DNA of 47,214 bases from Candidatus Solibacter usitatus (GCA_016191645.1 JACPVQ010000127.1:1-47214), one strand, 5' to 3'; shown: positions 27,959-37,653, numbered from the stretch's first letter. Program-made: numbers and translations. The notes: generated by a model not told the origin, from the letters alone.

Positions 27959-28142
27959 ACGAACCTCCACTGATTTGCTTGCTTGAATCGTCATCCCTAC
28001 GCTAGAAGACCCAAACGATATCAATGATTGAATAGGCCCGCTGGCAGTATTAAGGATGGGTGCGGTCCGTTCAAAAAACGGCCGGCACCATCGGAGCGGA
28101 ATTCGTAGGAACCGCGGGCCAATCCACTACGTTCCGCTTTAC

Positions 28143-28160
28143 ACACATCATAGCATGTGT
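28143..28160. promoter_or_regulatory. perfect inverted repeat, possible operator
   Basis: ACACAT-N6-ATGTGT (28143-28160), six-base arms around CATAGC, in the 267-bp gap between two divergent genes (starts 27958 and 28226). The arm and spacer geometry equals that of the dyad at 1907-1924 but the arm sequence differs. It lies just upstream of the candidate promoter at 28188. A regulator binding site is plausible but no protein can be named. Confidence 0.35.
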
Positions 28161-28187
28161 CAGGAGAGTTGCAACAAGTGAGTGGGC

Positions 28188-28216
28188 TTACAGATTGCGC
28201 TCCGCTTCGCTATGAT
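28188..28216 (+). promoter_or_regulatory. candidate promoter placing transcription start at the start codon
   Basis: TTACAG (28188-28193), a 17-bp spacer and TATGAT (28211-28216) form a good sigma70-type pair. Only nine bases separate the -10 box from ATG 28226, so a transcript from here would be leaderless or nearly so. The weak purine run GGGGGTGG sits in the same nine bases. Confidence 0.45.
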
Positions 28217-28225
28217 GGGGGTGGC

Positions 28226-28600
28226 ATGTTCGAGCAGCAGATCAGCGACAGCCTATTCCGTCCGAGCCCGCACCTGAGCGATTCCATTAACTCGAACATC
28301 GTGCAGTCGGAAGTGGAAGGCGGAGTCTATTTGAAAGACCTGCTCGTCGACAGCACGCTGGAAATTGAAACACAAAATCGCTTCTATCATCTAGTAACGC
28401 TGGGTGCGGGGCATTACCTCATTCAGGGCCACCCGGAGTTCTGCCCGCAGCCGACACTGGTCTCGGTGACGGGCTCCAACTGGGGCGGGTCCATGCTGAA
28501 GAGCGGATTTGTCGGCCGCGGCATGCATCTTGAGTTCATGCATCCGGGCATCAATCGTCCCATCATCACCAGCCCCATCGTCGATATCCGGCTGTTATAG
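28226..28600 (+). CDS. small conserved-looking protein of unknown function
   Basis: 124 residues from ATG 28226; a GTG at 28157 would add 23 residues of poor coding quality upstream. There is no signal peptide or membrane helix. Short strands (YLKDLLVDSTLEIETQNRFY, LVTLGAGHYLIQGHPEFCPQ, VTGSNWGGSMLKSGFVGRGM) suggest a small beta-rich fold, possibly an OB- or cupin-like barrel, but I recognise no family. It lies 37 bp upstream of the second Oar-like receptor on the same strand and may be co-transcribed with it. A candidate near-leaderless promoter precedes it. Confidence 0.7.
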   Translation: MFEQQISDSLFRPSPHLSDSINSNIVQSEVEGGVYLKDLLVDSTLEIETQNRFYHLVTLGAGHYLIQGHPEFCPQPTLVSVTGSNWGGSMLKSGFVGRGMHLEFMHPGINRPIITSPIVDIRLL

Positions 28601-28637
28601 CCTTTCCGCGCGCCCGTAATATACTGGCCTTGAACCA

Positions 28638-31600
28638 ATGCGGAACCTGTTGCTTGTTCTACTCTCCGTCTTCGCCCTGCTCGCACAAGACACGCAAGGC
28701 CTTTTGAAGGGGACCATTGCCGATCCTCGCGGCGCCGCTATTGCGCAGGCATCCGTGGAGATTCGAAATGAAGAGACCGGCGCCCTTCGGGCAATCGCCG
28801 CCGGCGCTGACGGCTATTTCGTTGCGCCTGGGTTGAAGCCCGGCTCCTACACGCTCACCGTCAGCGCGCCCGGTTTCCGCAAATACGTCCGCGGCAACGT
28901 TGTGCTGGAGACTTCGCAGCCGGTTGCGTTGTCCATTGCCCTGGAAATCGGCGACGTGTCGCAAACGGTCACCGTCACTTCGGATGGCCTGGATCTGGAC
29001 ACGGCAAAGGCCGACCGCACGTGGACGCTGCGCGGCGATCAACTGGGAGAGTTGCCCATGCCGGATCGCAACCTGCTTTCTGTACTCACACAAGTCCCCG
29101 GTGTTAATTGGTTCTCTAACGGCGACGCGCGTGGATTCACTAACGAGGATGTGTCCTACATATCCGTGAACGGCGGATCGGTGCGCATGAACTCGTTTCA
29201 GATCGATGGCGCGCCCAACAATGTGCCGTACTCCAATGCCATCACCCCCAGCGCGGGCATGATTGGCAACAACCCTACAGTGGATGCCGTGAAGGAAGTC
29301 AAAGTCATCACCAACGTGTACGACGCACAGACGGGCCGCACCGCCGGCGCTGTGATCCAGGTCAATCTCAAAAGCGGCGGCCGCGAGTTTCACGGCTCGG
29401 CTTATGAATACGCCTACCGCACTTGGCTGGAGGGTAATACCTTCCAGAACAATGCGAACAACCGGCCGCGAACGAGGCACATTCTCGACCAGACCGGATT
29501 CACGTTCTCGGGCCCGATTCTGCTTCCCAGAATCTTTGACGGCCGCAAACACCGTTCCTACTTCTTTACGAACTACGAGTACTTTCGCGACCTGGCGCCG
29601 AACGACCATTCGCTCTCCGTGCCGGAGCCCGAAATGATCGACGGCGATTTCAGCCGGCTGGCCAACAATCGCGGCCAGCGCATCGTCATCTACGATCCAT
29701 CGGCGGGACAAACCGCGGCGAATGGAGCATGGGTCCGCGCCGCATTCGCCGGGAACATGATTCCCGCGTCGCGCATCCATCCCGTCACGCGAAAAATTCT
29801 CGGGTACATGCCCAAACCGAATCAGCCGTCGGCCACGGGAAACTATTCCGCGTCGAACTTTTTCTTCTCCGGAGTTGCCGCGCAGACGGCAAACTACTGG
29901 CGACGGGCGACAACCAAGTTCGATCATGAGATCAACGCGAGCCATCGCGTGTCGTTCCGTTTTACGCGGGATTCGCGAGAACAGGACCTTACCAACAATA
30001 GCCTTCGCGGACCTGGAATTGACTCCGCGCCTCGCAAGGACGATCCGCGTTCCTACGCCCTCCTCTGGAACGCCATTTTCAGCCCCACGATTTTTGCCGA
30101 GTTCCGGCTTTCGGCGAATACATTTCAGACCATTTCGAGCCCTGGCCCGAACTTCGGCTTCGACAAATCGGAGCTTGGCCTTCCGGCAAGCCTGGTGGGA
30201 TCGATTCCCGGCGGACCATACTTCGGGCGCTACGATTTTTCAGGCTACGCATCGCTCGGCTCGTATCAAAGCGGATCGAAAAGCAACGGCTGGTCCATGG
30301 GGACAAACATCACCAAGGTGCGTGCCGCTCACACCATGAAGACCGGCTTCGATCTCCAAAGTACGAATTCCTATACGTTGTCTCTGGGAAATCCGCTGCA
30401 ATACTCCTTTGCCGATCTGTTCACGCGAGCCGACTACTTGCGTGCGGACGGGTTGAGTGGCAATGCAATCGCAACGGCATTGCTGGGTGCGCCCACCGGA
30501 GGAACATCCACCATCAATGCACGGCTGGCATTGATTTCCAAATACTTTGCGGGGTACTTCCAGGACGATTGGAAAGTGACACGCAGACTAACTTTGAACC
30601 TGGGTTTTCGATACGACGTTTACCTGCCCATCACGGAGCGCTACGACCGCATTCTATCGGGCTTCGATCGCGAGGCGGTCAATCCCGTGAACGCGCTCAT
30701 CAATCGAACTCTGTTTCCACAGACGCCGCAACTGCAGGGGGGCGTGCTGTTCGCCGGCGTGTCGGGACAGCCGCGGCGTCCCGTCAACGTTTGGCCGCTG
30801 ACGATGCAGCCGCGATTCGGTTTTGCCTATGAACTGACGCGCAGAGTCGCCGTGCGCGGAGGCTACGGAAGGTCGTACTGGTCGAGCCTGGACGACATGT
30901 TTACGCAGTATGGTTATTCTCTCGCCACTTCCCTCACGCCGTCGTTCGACGACAATCGAACTCCGCGGCCGGATGCGATGACGAATCCGTTTCCTTCCGG
31001 GTTAATACCAGCCAGTGGTAATGCGCTGGGAATGCTCACGCGTGTGGGGCAGGCAGTCACCTACCAGCGGCGGGATTTTTCGCTTCCCTATCAGGATCAA
31101 TACTCGCTGAATTTTCAAGTGCGGCCGCATGCGCACGCTCGTCTGGAAGCCGGTTACGTGCGGACGCGAACTTACGATATGCGGCTGGATATTCCGGAGA
31201 ACGAGATTCCGCTCCGCGTGAGGCAGCAATGCAATCCGCTGGAAGGAGGCGACCCGGCCTACTGCAACGCCCTTCTGCCGAATCCGTTCCGCAACCTCGC
31301 GCCGTTCCAGGGAACGTCGCGCTACACCGATTCGCAACTGACGAGGAATGTCCTGTCGCGCCCCATGCCGCAGTTCGACAGCGTAATGGCGCAAGGCTAC
31401 AACCTGGGCAAAGGCTGGTACGACGCATTTCAGGCGGTCTACGAATTGCGCAGCGCTCGCGGCATTACTCTCAATGCGAGCTATGCTTTCTCGAAGAACA
31501 TTCAACTGGGCGGAGCGGGCGTGGGTGGTTCCGGCGTGGCGGTGCCGCGTGACCCGCAGCGCCTGATTCTTGATCGCTCGCCGAATTTCTACAATCGCCC

Positions 31601-32231
31601 GCACGTGTTCACATTCGCCGCCGTCGGCGAACTGCCGTTTGGCAAAGGCAAACCATTCCTCAATAACCTGCATGCCGTTCCGCGCGCCGCCGTTTCCGGC
31701 TGGCAACTTAGCTCGCGGTTCGATCTTTCCAGTGGTATTCTCGCCGACATGCCCACAGGCGGATATGTCCGGTCGGCGCGTCTCACTCCGGACTTCCACA
31801 ACCCCAGCGGACTGGTGCAAATGTGGCGTCCCTGCGTGGCGCGCGTTCTGGATCAGCAGGGTGTGGTCGTGCAGCTGCAGGATCGCGGGTTGAACGCGCA
31901 ATACGGCTGCGCCATCGACAATTACAACTGGCTGATTCTCCCGCAATACGCTCCGCGCCAGACTGCGTCCTTCAGCCTGGAGTATCGCCGCCAGCCGAAT
32001 ATCGGCAACATCAACCTCGCCCTGAACCGTAACATGCGCATAGGCGAACGTTATCGATTCACGCTTCGCGTCGAGGCATACAACGTCTTCAACCGGTACC
32101 TGATGTTCAAGGGCATTCCGAACGCCGACATGAACAGCGCGTTGTTCGGAACCATCGTAAAGAAGGATGTGCCCATCGGGCAGACGCTGCAGCCGAGGAA
32201 GGTGTCGGCCTCGTTGAAGTTCTCGTTTTGA
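28638..32231 (+). CDS. Oar-like TonB-dependent outer-membrane receptor with carboxypeptidase-regulatory domain (second copy)
   Basis: 1197 residues. Signal peptide MRNLLLVLLSVFALLAQ, carboxypeptidase-regulatory domain at about 20-105 (GTIADPRGAAIAQASVEIRN, GLKPGSYTLTVSAPGF), plug-like region with LPMPDRNLLSVLTQVPGV and VNGGSVRMNSFQIDG, then a large beta-barrel to the C-terminal aromatic end VSASLKFSF. Same architecture as the receptor at 8104-11481 but clearly divergent, so a paralogue rather than a recent duplicate. Import or sensing of large substrates across the outer membrane is the family expectation. It converges on the TMEM175-like gene with a 23-bp gap. Confidence 0.92.
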   Translation: MRNLLLVLLSVFALLAQDTQGLLKGTIADPRGAAIAQASVEIRNEETGALRAIAAGADGYFVAPGLKPGSYTLTVSAPGFRKYVRGNVVLETSQPVALSIALEIGDVSQTVTVTSDGLDLDTAKADRTWTLRGDQLGELPMPDRNLLSVLTQVPGVNWFSNGDARGFTNEDVSYISVNGGSVRMNSFQIDGAPNNVPYSNAITPSAGMIGNNPTVDAVKEVKVITNVYDAQTGRTAGAVIQVNLKSGGREFHGSAYEYAYRTWLEGNTFQNNANNRPRTRHILDQTGFTFSGPILLPRIFDGRKHRSYFFTNYEYFRDLAPNDHSLSVPEPEMIDGDFSRLANNRGQRIVIYDPSAGQTAANGAWVRAAFAGNMIPASRIHPVTRKILGYMPKPNQPSATGNYSASNFFFSGVAAQTANYWRRATTKFDHEINASHRVSFRFTRDSREQDLTNNSLRGPGIDSAPRKDDPRSYALLWNAIFSPTIFAEFRLSANTFQTISSPGPNFGFDKSELGLPASLVGSIPGGPYFGRYDFSGYASLGSYQSGSKSNGWSMGTNITKVRAAHTMKTGFDLQSTNSYTLSLGNPLQYSFADLFTRADYLRADGLSGNAIATALLGAPTGGTSTINARLALISKYFAGYFQDDWKVTRRLTLNLGFRYDVYLPITERYDRILSGFDREAVNPVNALINRTLFPQTPQLQGGVLFAGVSGQPRRPVNVWPLTMQPRFGFAYELTRRVAVRGGYGRSYWSSLDDMFTQYGYSLATSLTPSFDDNRTPRPDAMTNPFPSGLIPASGNALGMLTRVGQAVTYQRRDFSLPYQDQYSLNFQVRPHAHARLEAGYVRTRTYDMRLDIPENEIPLRVRQQCNPLEGGDPAYCNALLPNPFRNLAPFQGTSRYTDSQLTRNVLSRPMPQFDSVMAQGYNLGKGWYDAFQAVYELRSARGITLNASYAFSKNIQLGGAGVGGSGVAVPRDPQRLILDRSPNFYNRPHVFTFAAVGELPFGKGKPFLNNLHAVPRAAVSGWQLSSRFDLSSGILADMPTGGYVRSARLTPDFHNPSGLVQMWRPCVARVLDQQGVVVQLQDRGLNAQYGCAIDNYNWLILPQYAPRQTASFSLEYRRQPNIGNINLALNRNMRIGERYRFTLRVEAYNVFNRYLMFKGIPNADMNSALFGTIVKKDVPIGQTLQPRKVSASLKFSF

Positions 32232-32254
32232 GATTTCCCTGGTGAAGATGTTTT

Positions 32255-32845
32255 CTAGCTGATGGAAGCGTGTTTCTGCAGCACACGCTCAATGCGGCGG
32301 TCGGGGACCAGCCACAGTAGGGCGGCGAACGTATTCAGGCCGGTGGCAATCCACGGATTGACATACGCGAGCCCGATTGCGGCAACGTAAATCAGAGGCG
32401 AGAGCTTGCCTTTCCAATCGCGCCCCAACGCCAGCCCGAGTAGCGAAGTTGGCCCTTGGCTCGCGATGATTGCGCATTGCAAGGTGTAATAAGCGATGGC
32501 CGCCATCAACAACACGAAACCGTAGGCAGCCGTAGGAGCGGATGCGACGTGGTTCTCGCCCATCCACGCGGTCGAGAATGGAAACAACGAAAGCCAGAAC
32601 AAGAGGTGCATGTTTGCCCACAAAACGCCCGCGCTCACATGTTTGACGGAATGCAGCAGATGGTGATGATTGTTCCAGTAGATGCCTACGTACAGAAAAC
32701 TCAAAACGTAACTCAGAAAGACCGGGAGCAGAGGCTTCAGGGCAAGAAAATCGGCGCCGTGTGGAGCTTTCAACTCCAGAACCATGATCGTAATAATGAT
32801 GGCGATTACACCGTCGCTGAATGCTTCGAGCCGGTTGGTCTTCAT
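32255..32845 (-). CDS. TMEM175-like membrane protein (DUF1211), putative potassium channel
   Basis: 196 residues from ATG 32845 (a TTG at 32857 would add four). The N-terminal motif RLEAFSDGVIAIIITIMVLEL is the diagnostic FSDGV signature of the bacterial TMEM175 family, with about six membrane helices in total (LLPVFLSYVLSFLYVGIYW, LLFWLSLFPFSTAWM, YGFVLLMAAIAYYTLQC and others). Bacterial members form potassium channels as tetramers. The start lies only about 15 bases after the 3' CCA end of the tRNA-Sec gene on the same strand, so both probably come from one transcript that tRNA processing would cut. Confidence 0.85.
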   Translation of the reverse strand: MKTNRLEAFSDGVIAIIITIMVLELKAPHGADFLALKPLLPVFLSYVLSFLYVGIYWNNHHHLLHSVKHVSAGVLWANMHLLFWLSLFPFSTAWMGENHVASAPTAAYGFVLLMAAIAYYTLQCAIIASQGPTSLLGLALGRDWKGKLSPLIYVAAIGLAYVNPWIATGLNTFAALLWLVPDRRIERVLQKHASIS

Positions 32846-32860
32846 TGTGATCGGCAAACA

Positions 32861-32954
32861 TGGCGGAAGCTAGTGGGAGTCGAACCCACCCGCGACGTGG
32901 AAGCCGCACGCTGGTTTTGAAGACCAGGCCCAGCACCGGCCAAGACTAGCTTCC
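32861..32954 (-). tRNA. selC: tRNA-Sec (anticodon TCA)
   Basis: 94 nt on the minus strand, including an encoded 3' GCCA. The 5' GGAAGCTA pairs with TAGCTTCC in an eight-base acceptor stem, as in bacterial tRNA-Sec. The anticodon arm is CTGGT-CTTCAAA-ACCAG with anticodon TCA (complement of 32918-32920). It has a long variable arm (CGTG...CACG) and a T arm GTGGG-TTCGACT-CCCAC. It is charged with serine, converted to Sec by SelA and delivered to UGA codons by SelB; none of those genes is in this window. An extended -10-like TGTTACAAT lies about eight bases upstream (complement of 32962-32970). Confidence 0.93.
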
Positions 32955-32999
32955 AGCGGCTATTGTAACAGCACGATCCGGAAGCATGTGGCAAAATAA

Positions 33000-34233
<1,234 letters not shown>

Positions 34234-34281
34234 TGCCTATGCTCGCGGTCGAACACTTTGTAGATTCTTCCCAAACTGCTG

Positions 34282-34397
34282 TGTGGGGCAGGTCTCCAGA
34301 CCTGCGAGGTGGTCTCCAGACCACCTCTGCCGGCAGTGACAGTACGCTCGTGGCGGGGTCTGGAGACCCCGCCGCAGATCTGGAGATCTGCCCCACA
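34282..34397. repeat. palindromic intergenic repeat, full-length copy 2, ending on the gpmI start codon
   Basis: A 116-bp element with the same plan as the copy at 12759: TGTGGGGC, AGGTCTCCAGACCT, GCGAGG, GGTCTCCAGACC, a variable centre, GGGGTCTGGAGACCCC, AGATCTGGAGATCT, GCCCCACA. The first-unit and last-unit variants (AGATCT versus AGGTCT) are swapped relative to copy 1, while the linkers keep their orientation. The last A (34397) is the first base of the gpmI ATG, so the entire immediate leader of gpmI is repeat sequence. Confidence 0.88.
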
Positions 34398-35917
34398 TGA
34401 CACTGGAGAAGAGACCCGTCGTGCTGACCATTCTCGATGGGTTTGGCTACAGCCCAATTCTGGAAGGCAATGCCGTCTATCACGCGCGCAAGCCGGTCTT
34501 CGATCAACTGATGCGCGACTTCCCCAACACCCTCATTGAAGCGAGCGGACCGTGGGTGGGCCTTCCCAACGGGCAGATGGGCAATAGCGAAGTCGGGCAC
34601 CTCAACATCGGTTCCGGCCGTGTCATCCACATGGACGTCACGAAAATCGATCTCATGATCCGCAACGGCGAAATCTATGAGAATTCGGTTCTGAAGAATA
34701 CGATGGCCCACGCGCGTTCCCGCCGCCTGCATCTGATGGGATTGCTGAGCGACGGCGGAGTGCATTCGCACATTGAGCATCTCTTCGCATTGCTCGAAAT
34801 GGCGAGGCGGGAAGGCGTGGCGGACGTCGTAGTGCATTGCTTTATGGATGGCCGCGACACCCCGCCTCACAATGGCGTTGGCTACATCGAGCAGCTGGAA
34901 GCGAAAATGCGCGAGATTGGCTGCGGCCATATTGGCACGGTGATTGGACGCTATTACGCCATGGATCGCGACAAGCGTTGGGAGCGCGTGGAAGCCGCGT
35001 ACAACGCGCTGGTGTCGGGTGATGCGCTGCAATCAAGCGACGCCGCCACGGCTGTTCGCCAACAATACGAAGCCGGTGTCACCGATGAGTTTCTGAAGCC
35101 TGTAGTCGTCACCGGAGTGGATGGCCGCATCCGCGATGAGGACGCCGTTTTCTTCTTCAATTTTCGCGCCGACCGCGGGCGCGAACTCACCATGGCCCTG
35201 CGCGACGAAGCACTGACGCAGCCTTCGCGCGCCAACATGCCGCGGCGTTTGCACTACACCACCATGACGCAATACGACCGCTCGTTTGGAGTGCCGTTCG
35301 TGATTCAGAACGAACCTCCGGAACATACGTTGGGCGCGGTGCTGTCCGGTTACGGCTTGAAAAACCTGCGCACCGCGGAGACAGAAAAATATCCTCACGT
35401 AACCTATTTCTTCAACGGCGGCATCGAAAAACCGTTCGACGGCGAAGAGCGCGCCATGGTTCCTTCTCCGAAGGTAGCTACCTACGATCTGATGCCCGAA
35501 ATGAGCGCCCGCGGCGTTTGTGACGTTGTCGTGAACGGCCTCAAATCGGATAGCTTCGACGTGATCATCGTCAACTTCGCGAACCCCGACATGGTGGGAC
35601 ACTCGGGCAAGTTCGAAGCGGCGGTAAGAGCCGTGGAAACCTGCGACGAGTGCCTGGGCCGCATCTTCCCGCTGATTAAGGAACGCAACGCCGCATGGAT
35701 TGTCACCGCCGATCATGGGAACGCGGAAACGATGATCGACCCGAAAACAGGCGGCCCGCACACATATCACACGACGAATCCCGTGCCGCTGTTGATTGCC
35801 TCGGCAGACCCAAAGCCGCTGCGCAAAGGCGGGTCATTGCGCGACATCGCGCCCACCATGCTGGACCTGCTAAGCCTTCCCAAGCCGGACGGCATGTCCG
35901 GCGAATCGCTGCGCTAA
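34397..35917 (+). CDS. gpmI: 2,3-bisphosphoglycerate-independent phosphoglycerate mutase
   Basis: 506 residues, the family norm. Metal and catalytic elements are all visible: KRPVVLTILDGFGYS (D14), PNGQMGNSEVGHLNIGSGR with phospho-serine S64, CFMDGRDTPP, VIGRYYAMDRDKRWERVE, FFNFRADRGRE, NFANPDMVGHSG and VTADHGNAETM. It interconverts 3- and 2-phosphoglycerate in glycolysis using manganese. The ATG at 34397 is fixed by the conserved N-terminus and lies on the edge of a palindromic repeat. The nearest purine-rich stretch (TGGAG) is about a dozen bases upstream and sits in the hairpin, so initiation may depend on its folding. It follows eno on the same strand, giving a lower-glycolysis pair. Confidence 0.97.
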   Translation: MTLEKRPVVLTILDGFGYSPILEGNAVYHARKPVFDQLMRDFPNTLIEASGPWVGLPNGQMGNSEVGHLNIGSGRVIHMDVTKIDLMIRNGEIYENSVLKNTMAHARSRRLHLMGLLSDGGVHSHIEHLFALLEMARREGVADVVVHCFMDGRDTPPHNGVGYIEQLEAKMREIGCGHIGTVIGRYYAMDRDKRWERVEAAYNALVSGDALQSSDAATAVRQQYEAGVTDEFLKPVVVTGVDGRIRDEDAVFFFNFRADRGRELTMALRDEALTQPSRANMPRRLHYTTMTQYDRSFGVPFVIQNEPPEHTLGAVLSGYGLKNLRTAETEKYPHVTYFFNGGIEKPFDGEERAMVPSPKVATYDLMPEMSARGVCDVVVNGLKSDSFDVIIVNFANPDMVGHSGKFEAAVRAVETCDECLGRIFPLIKERNAAWIVTADHGNAETMIDPKTGGPHTYHTTNPVPLLIASADPKPLRKGGSLRDIAPTMLDLLSLPKPDGMSGESLR

Positions 35918-35959
35918 AACGTCGGTTAATTTTTCTCTTTACAGCGTACGGTTTTGTAT

Positions 35960-35989
35960 GCTACAAGTAGTAACACTACAATGAGTAGC
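35960..35989 (+). promoter_or_regulatory. candidate BlaI operator overlapping the second blaI start
   Basis: Two dyads lie in tandem: CTAC-AA-GTAG (35961-35970) and CTAC-N5-GTAG (35976-35988), together bounded by GCTAC and GTAGC. BlaI/MecI family operators are often built from TAC...GTA half sites of this type, so the downstream repressor may bind here. The second dyad covers the ATG at 35981. No convincing -35/-10 pair at standard spacing was found nearby. Confidence 0.45.
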
Positions 35990-36376
35990 GTTACAAGCAA
36001 ACCCGAACCCGCCGGACTTGGCGACCTGGAGCGGGACGTGATGCAGCTCGTCTGGCGGCACGGCCCCATCAACGCCGAGCAAACCCGCGAACTGCTAAAT
36101 CGCCGCCTGAAAGAGTCCACCATCCGCACGGTGTTGCGGAGGCTGGAAGAAAAAGGCTTCGTGACGCATTCCCTGGACAACCGTACTTATGTGTATCGGG
36201 CGGCGGAGTTGCGCAACCGCGTGGCCGCGCGCGGCGTGAAGCGCATCCTGGATTGGTTCTGCAACGGGTCGATGGAGGAGCTTCTTGTAGGGCTCGTTGA
36301 TTCCAAGGTGCTCGACCGCGATGAGTTGAACCGTCTGGCGAAGAAACTATCCCGCCGCAAAGGAGCTAAATCATGA
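35981..36376 (+). CDS. BlaI/MecI/CopY-family transcriptional repressor (second copy)
   Basis: 131 residues from ATG 35981; a TTG at 35954 would add nine residues. The winged-helix core is clear (LGDLERDVMQLVWRHGPINA, STIRTVLRRLEEKGFVTHSL, then YVYRAA), followed by the dimerisation helices and an acidic-basic tail (DELNRLAKKLSRRKG). The stop overlaps the ATG of the partner membrane protease gene (ATGA). Only moderate likeness to the repressor at 1956 is visible, so the two modules probably control different genes. The dyads at the start suggest autoregulation. The signal is unknown. Confidence 0.9.
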   Translation: MSSVTSKPEPAGLGDLERDVMQLVWRHGPINAEQTRELLNRRLKESTIRTVLRRLEEKGFVTHSLDNRTYVYRAAELRNRVAARGVKRILDWFCNGSMEELLVGLVDSKVLDRDELNRLAKKLSRRKGAKS

Positions 36377-37650
36377 ATGTGATCTTTGAATCGGCCCTTC
36401 GTTCCATGGCTGCCGTCTGCATAGTGTGGCTCGTTTGGAAAGCGTTCCGCATACGCAGCGCGGCACTGGAACGCGCGTTGTGGATACTGATGATAGCCGG
36501 CTCGCTGCTCATGCCGTTGCTAACAACGACTTTGCAAGTGACGCTGGTGGAGGCGGTGGAGGCGGTGGAATCTCCCGTTGCGGGCGAAGTGTCTCCGCTG
36601 CCGGCGCCGCGCAGCGGGAACGCGCTTTGGTACGGCTACTGTGCGATTGCCGGCGTTCTGTTTGCCAGAATTCTGATCGGGCTCTTTTTGGCGCTGCGTC
36701 TGCGGTGGCGCTCCGTAGCCGCCGATTTGACGGGCGTTCGCATCTCCTCCGAACTGCGCACGCCTGTAGTCGTTGGCGGCACCATCCTTCTGCCGCTGGA
36801 ATACATGGAGTGGAGTGAGGAGAAACTCTCCGCCGTCCTGGCACATGAGCGCACACACGTCTCAAATGGCGATTTCTTCTTGCAAATCGCCGCGCGCGTA
36901 CACGCCGCTATTTTCTGGTTTAACCCGCTTACATGGTGGCTGATGCGCCGCCTCGCGGAGTTATCGGAAATTATTTGCGATCAAGCCGCTCTCTCGAACA
37001 TGCGCAACGGCGATTCCTACGCAGCGCTGTTGCTGGAATTTTCGTCGCGAGCAGACCCAACGCCGCTCGCCGTGGCGATGGCGCGCCCCTCGTCGATAGG
37101 ACAGCGCATCGAAAGGATTCTCGCCGGGATGCCGCACGATACACCATTGACGGCGAGACGCTGGATGCTCTCCACGCTCATGATCGGGCTGATCACTGCC
37201 GCCGCGAGCGTCTCCATTCAACGCGTGGCGATTGCCGCTCCGCAACCTCCGCCACCTCCGCCACAGGAGCGGAAAGCACCGCCACCCGCCGTCCCTGTCG
37301 CGCCCTCTGCCGTTCCCGCACAACCAGCGCCGCCGCCTCCTCCGCCGGCAAGAACTGCCGACGAACAACTGGAGACTGCATTGCGGAGGCTCGAAGAAGA
37401 GAAGGCGCGCTTAACGGCCAGGCTCGACGAAATACGCGCCCGCGTTGAGGCTATGCGGCGAGGCAGCGAAGGCCAATCCGCGGAGAAGGTCGCGGCGATG
37501 AAATCGAAGTTCGCCGAGACCACCGCAAAGGTCGCGGCCGAAAAAGCCATTAGAGCGGCGAAGTCTAAACTCGACGCCGATATCGAAGAGCGCATCCGGG
37601 CCATCGTCAAAGAAGCCGTGCAGAAGGAACTTGCCAATCGCCCCAAGTAG
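36373..37650 (+). CDS. BlaR1-like M56 metallopeptidase receptor with proline-rich linker and coiled-coil C-terminus
   Basis: 425 residues. Membrane segments lie near 5-22, 35-55 and 85-105; the cytoplasmic zinc protease motif is HERTH (158-162, in LAHERTHVSNGDF), followed by FWFNPLTWWLMRRLAELSEIICD, the usual M56 continuation. A last membrane helix (about 258-275) is followed by a very proline-rich linker (runs of six prolines, about 285-330) and a charged Ala/Glu/Lys/Arg-rich helix (about 335-425), probably a coiled coil. There is no penicillin-binding sensor domain, so the signal is not a beta-lactam as in Staphylococcus. Cleavage of the adjacent BlaI-type repressor is the expected output. 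It ends 3 bp from the convergent TonB-like gene. Confidence 0.88.
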   Translation: MNVIFESALRSMAAVCIVWLVWKAFRIRSAALERALWILMIAGSLLMPLLTTTLQVTLVEAVEAVESPVAGEVSPLPAPRSGNALWYGYCAIAGVLFARILIGLFLALRLRWRSVAADLTGVRISSELRTPVVVGGTILLPLEYMEWSEEKLSAVLAHERTHVSNGDFFLQIAARVHAAIFWFNPLTWWLMRRLAELSEIICDQAALSNMRNGDSYAALLLEFSSRADPTPLAVAMARPSSIGQRIERILAGMPHDTPLTARRWMLSTLMIGLITAAASVSIQRVAIAAPQPPPPPPQERKAPPPAVPVAPSAVPAQPAPPPPPPARTADEQLETALRRLEEEKARLTARLDEIRARVEAMRRGSEGQSAEKVAAMKSKFAETTAKVAAEKAIRAAKSKLDADIEERIRAIVKEAVQKELANRPK

Positions 37651-37653
37651 ACT

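Noticed and set aside
28659..29945. 428-codon minus-strand frame inside the second Oar-like receptor gene
   Set aside because: Antisense shadow with no recognisable domain; the plus strand is a complete receptor.
32861..32954. Reading this gene as a suppressor or ordinary tRNA-Ser
   Set aside because: The eight-base acceptor stem and TCA anticodon with long variable arm fit tRNA-Sec, not a mutated tRNA-Ser.
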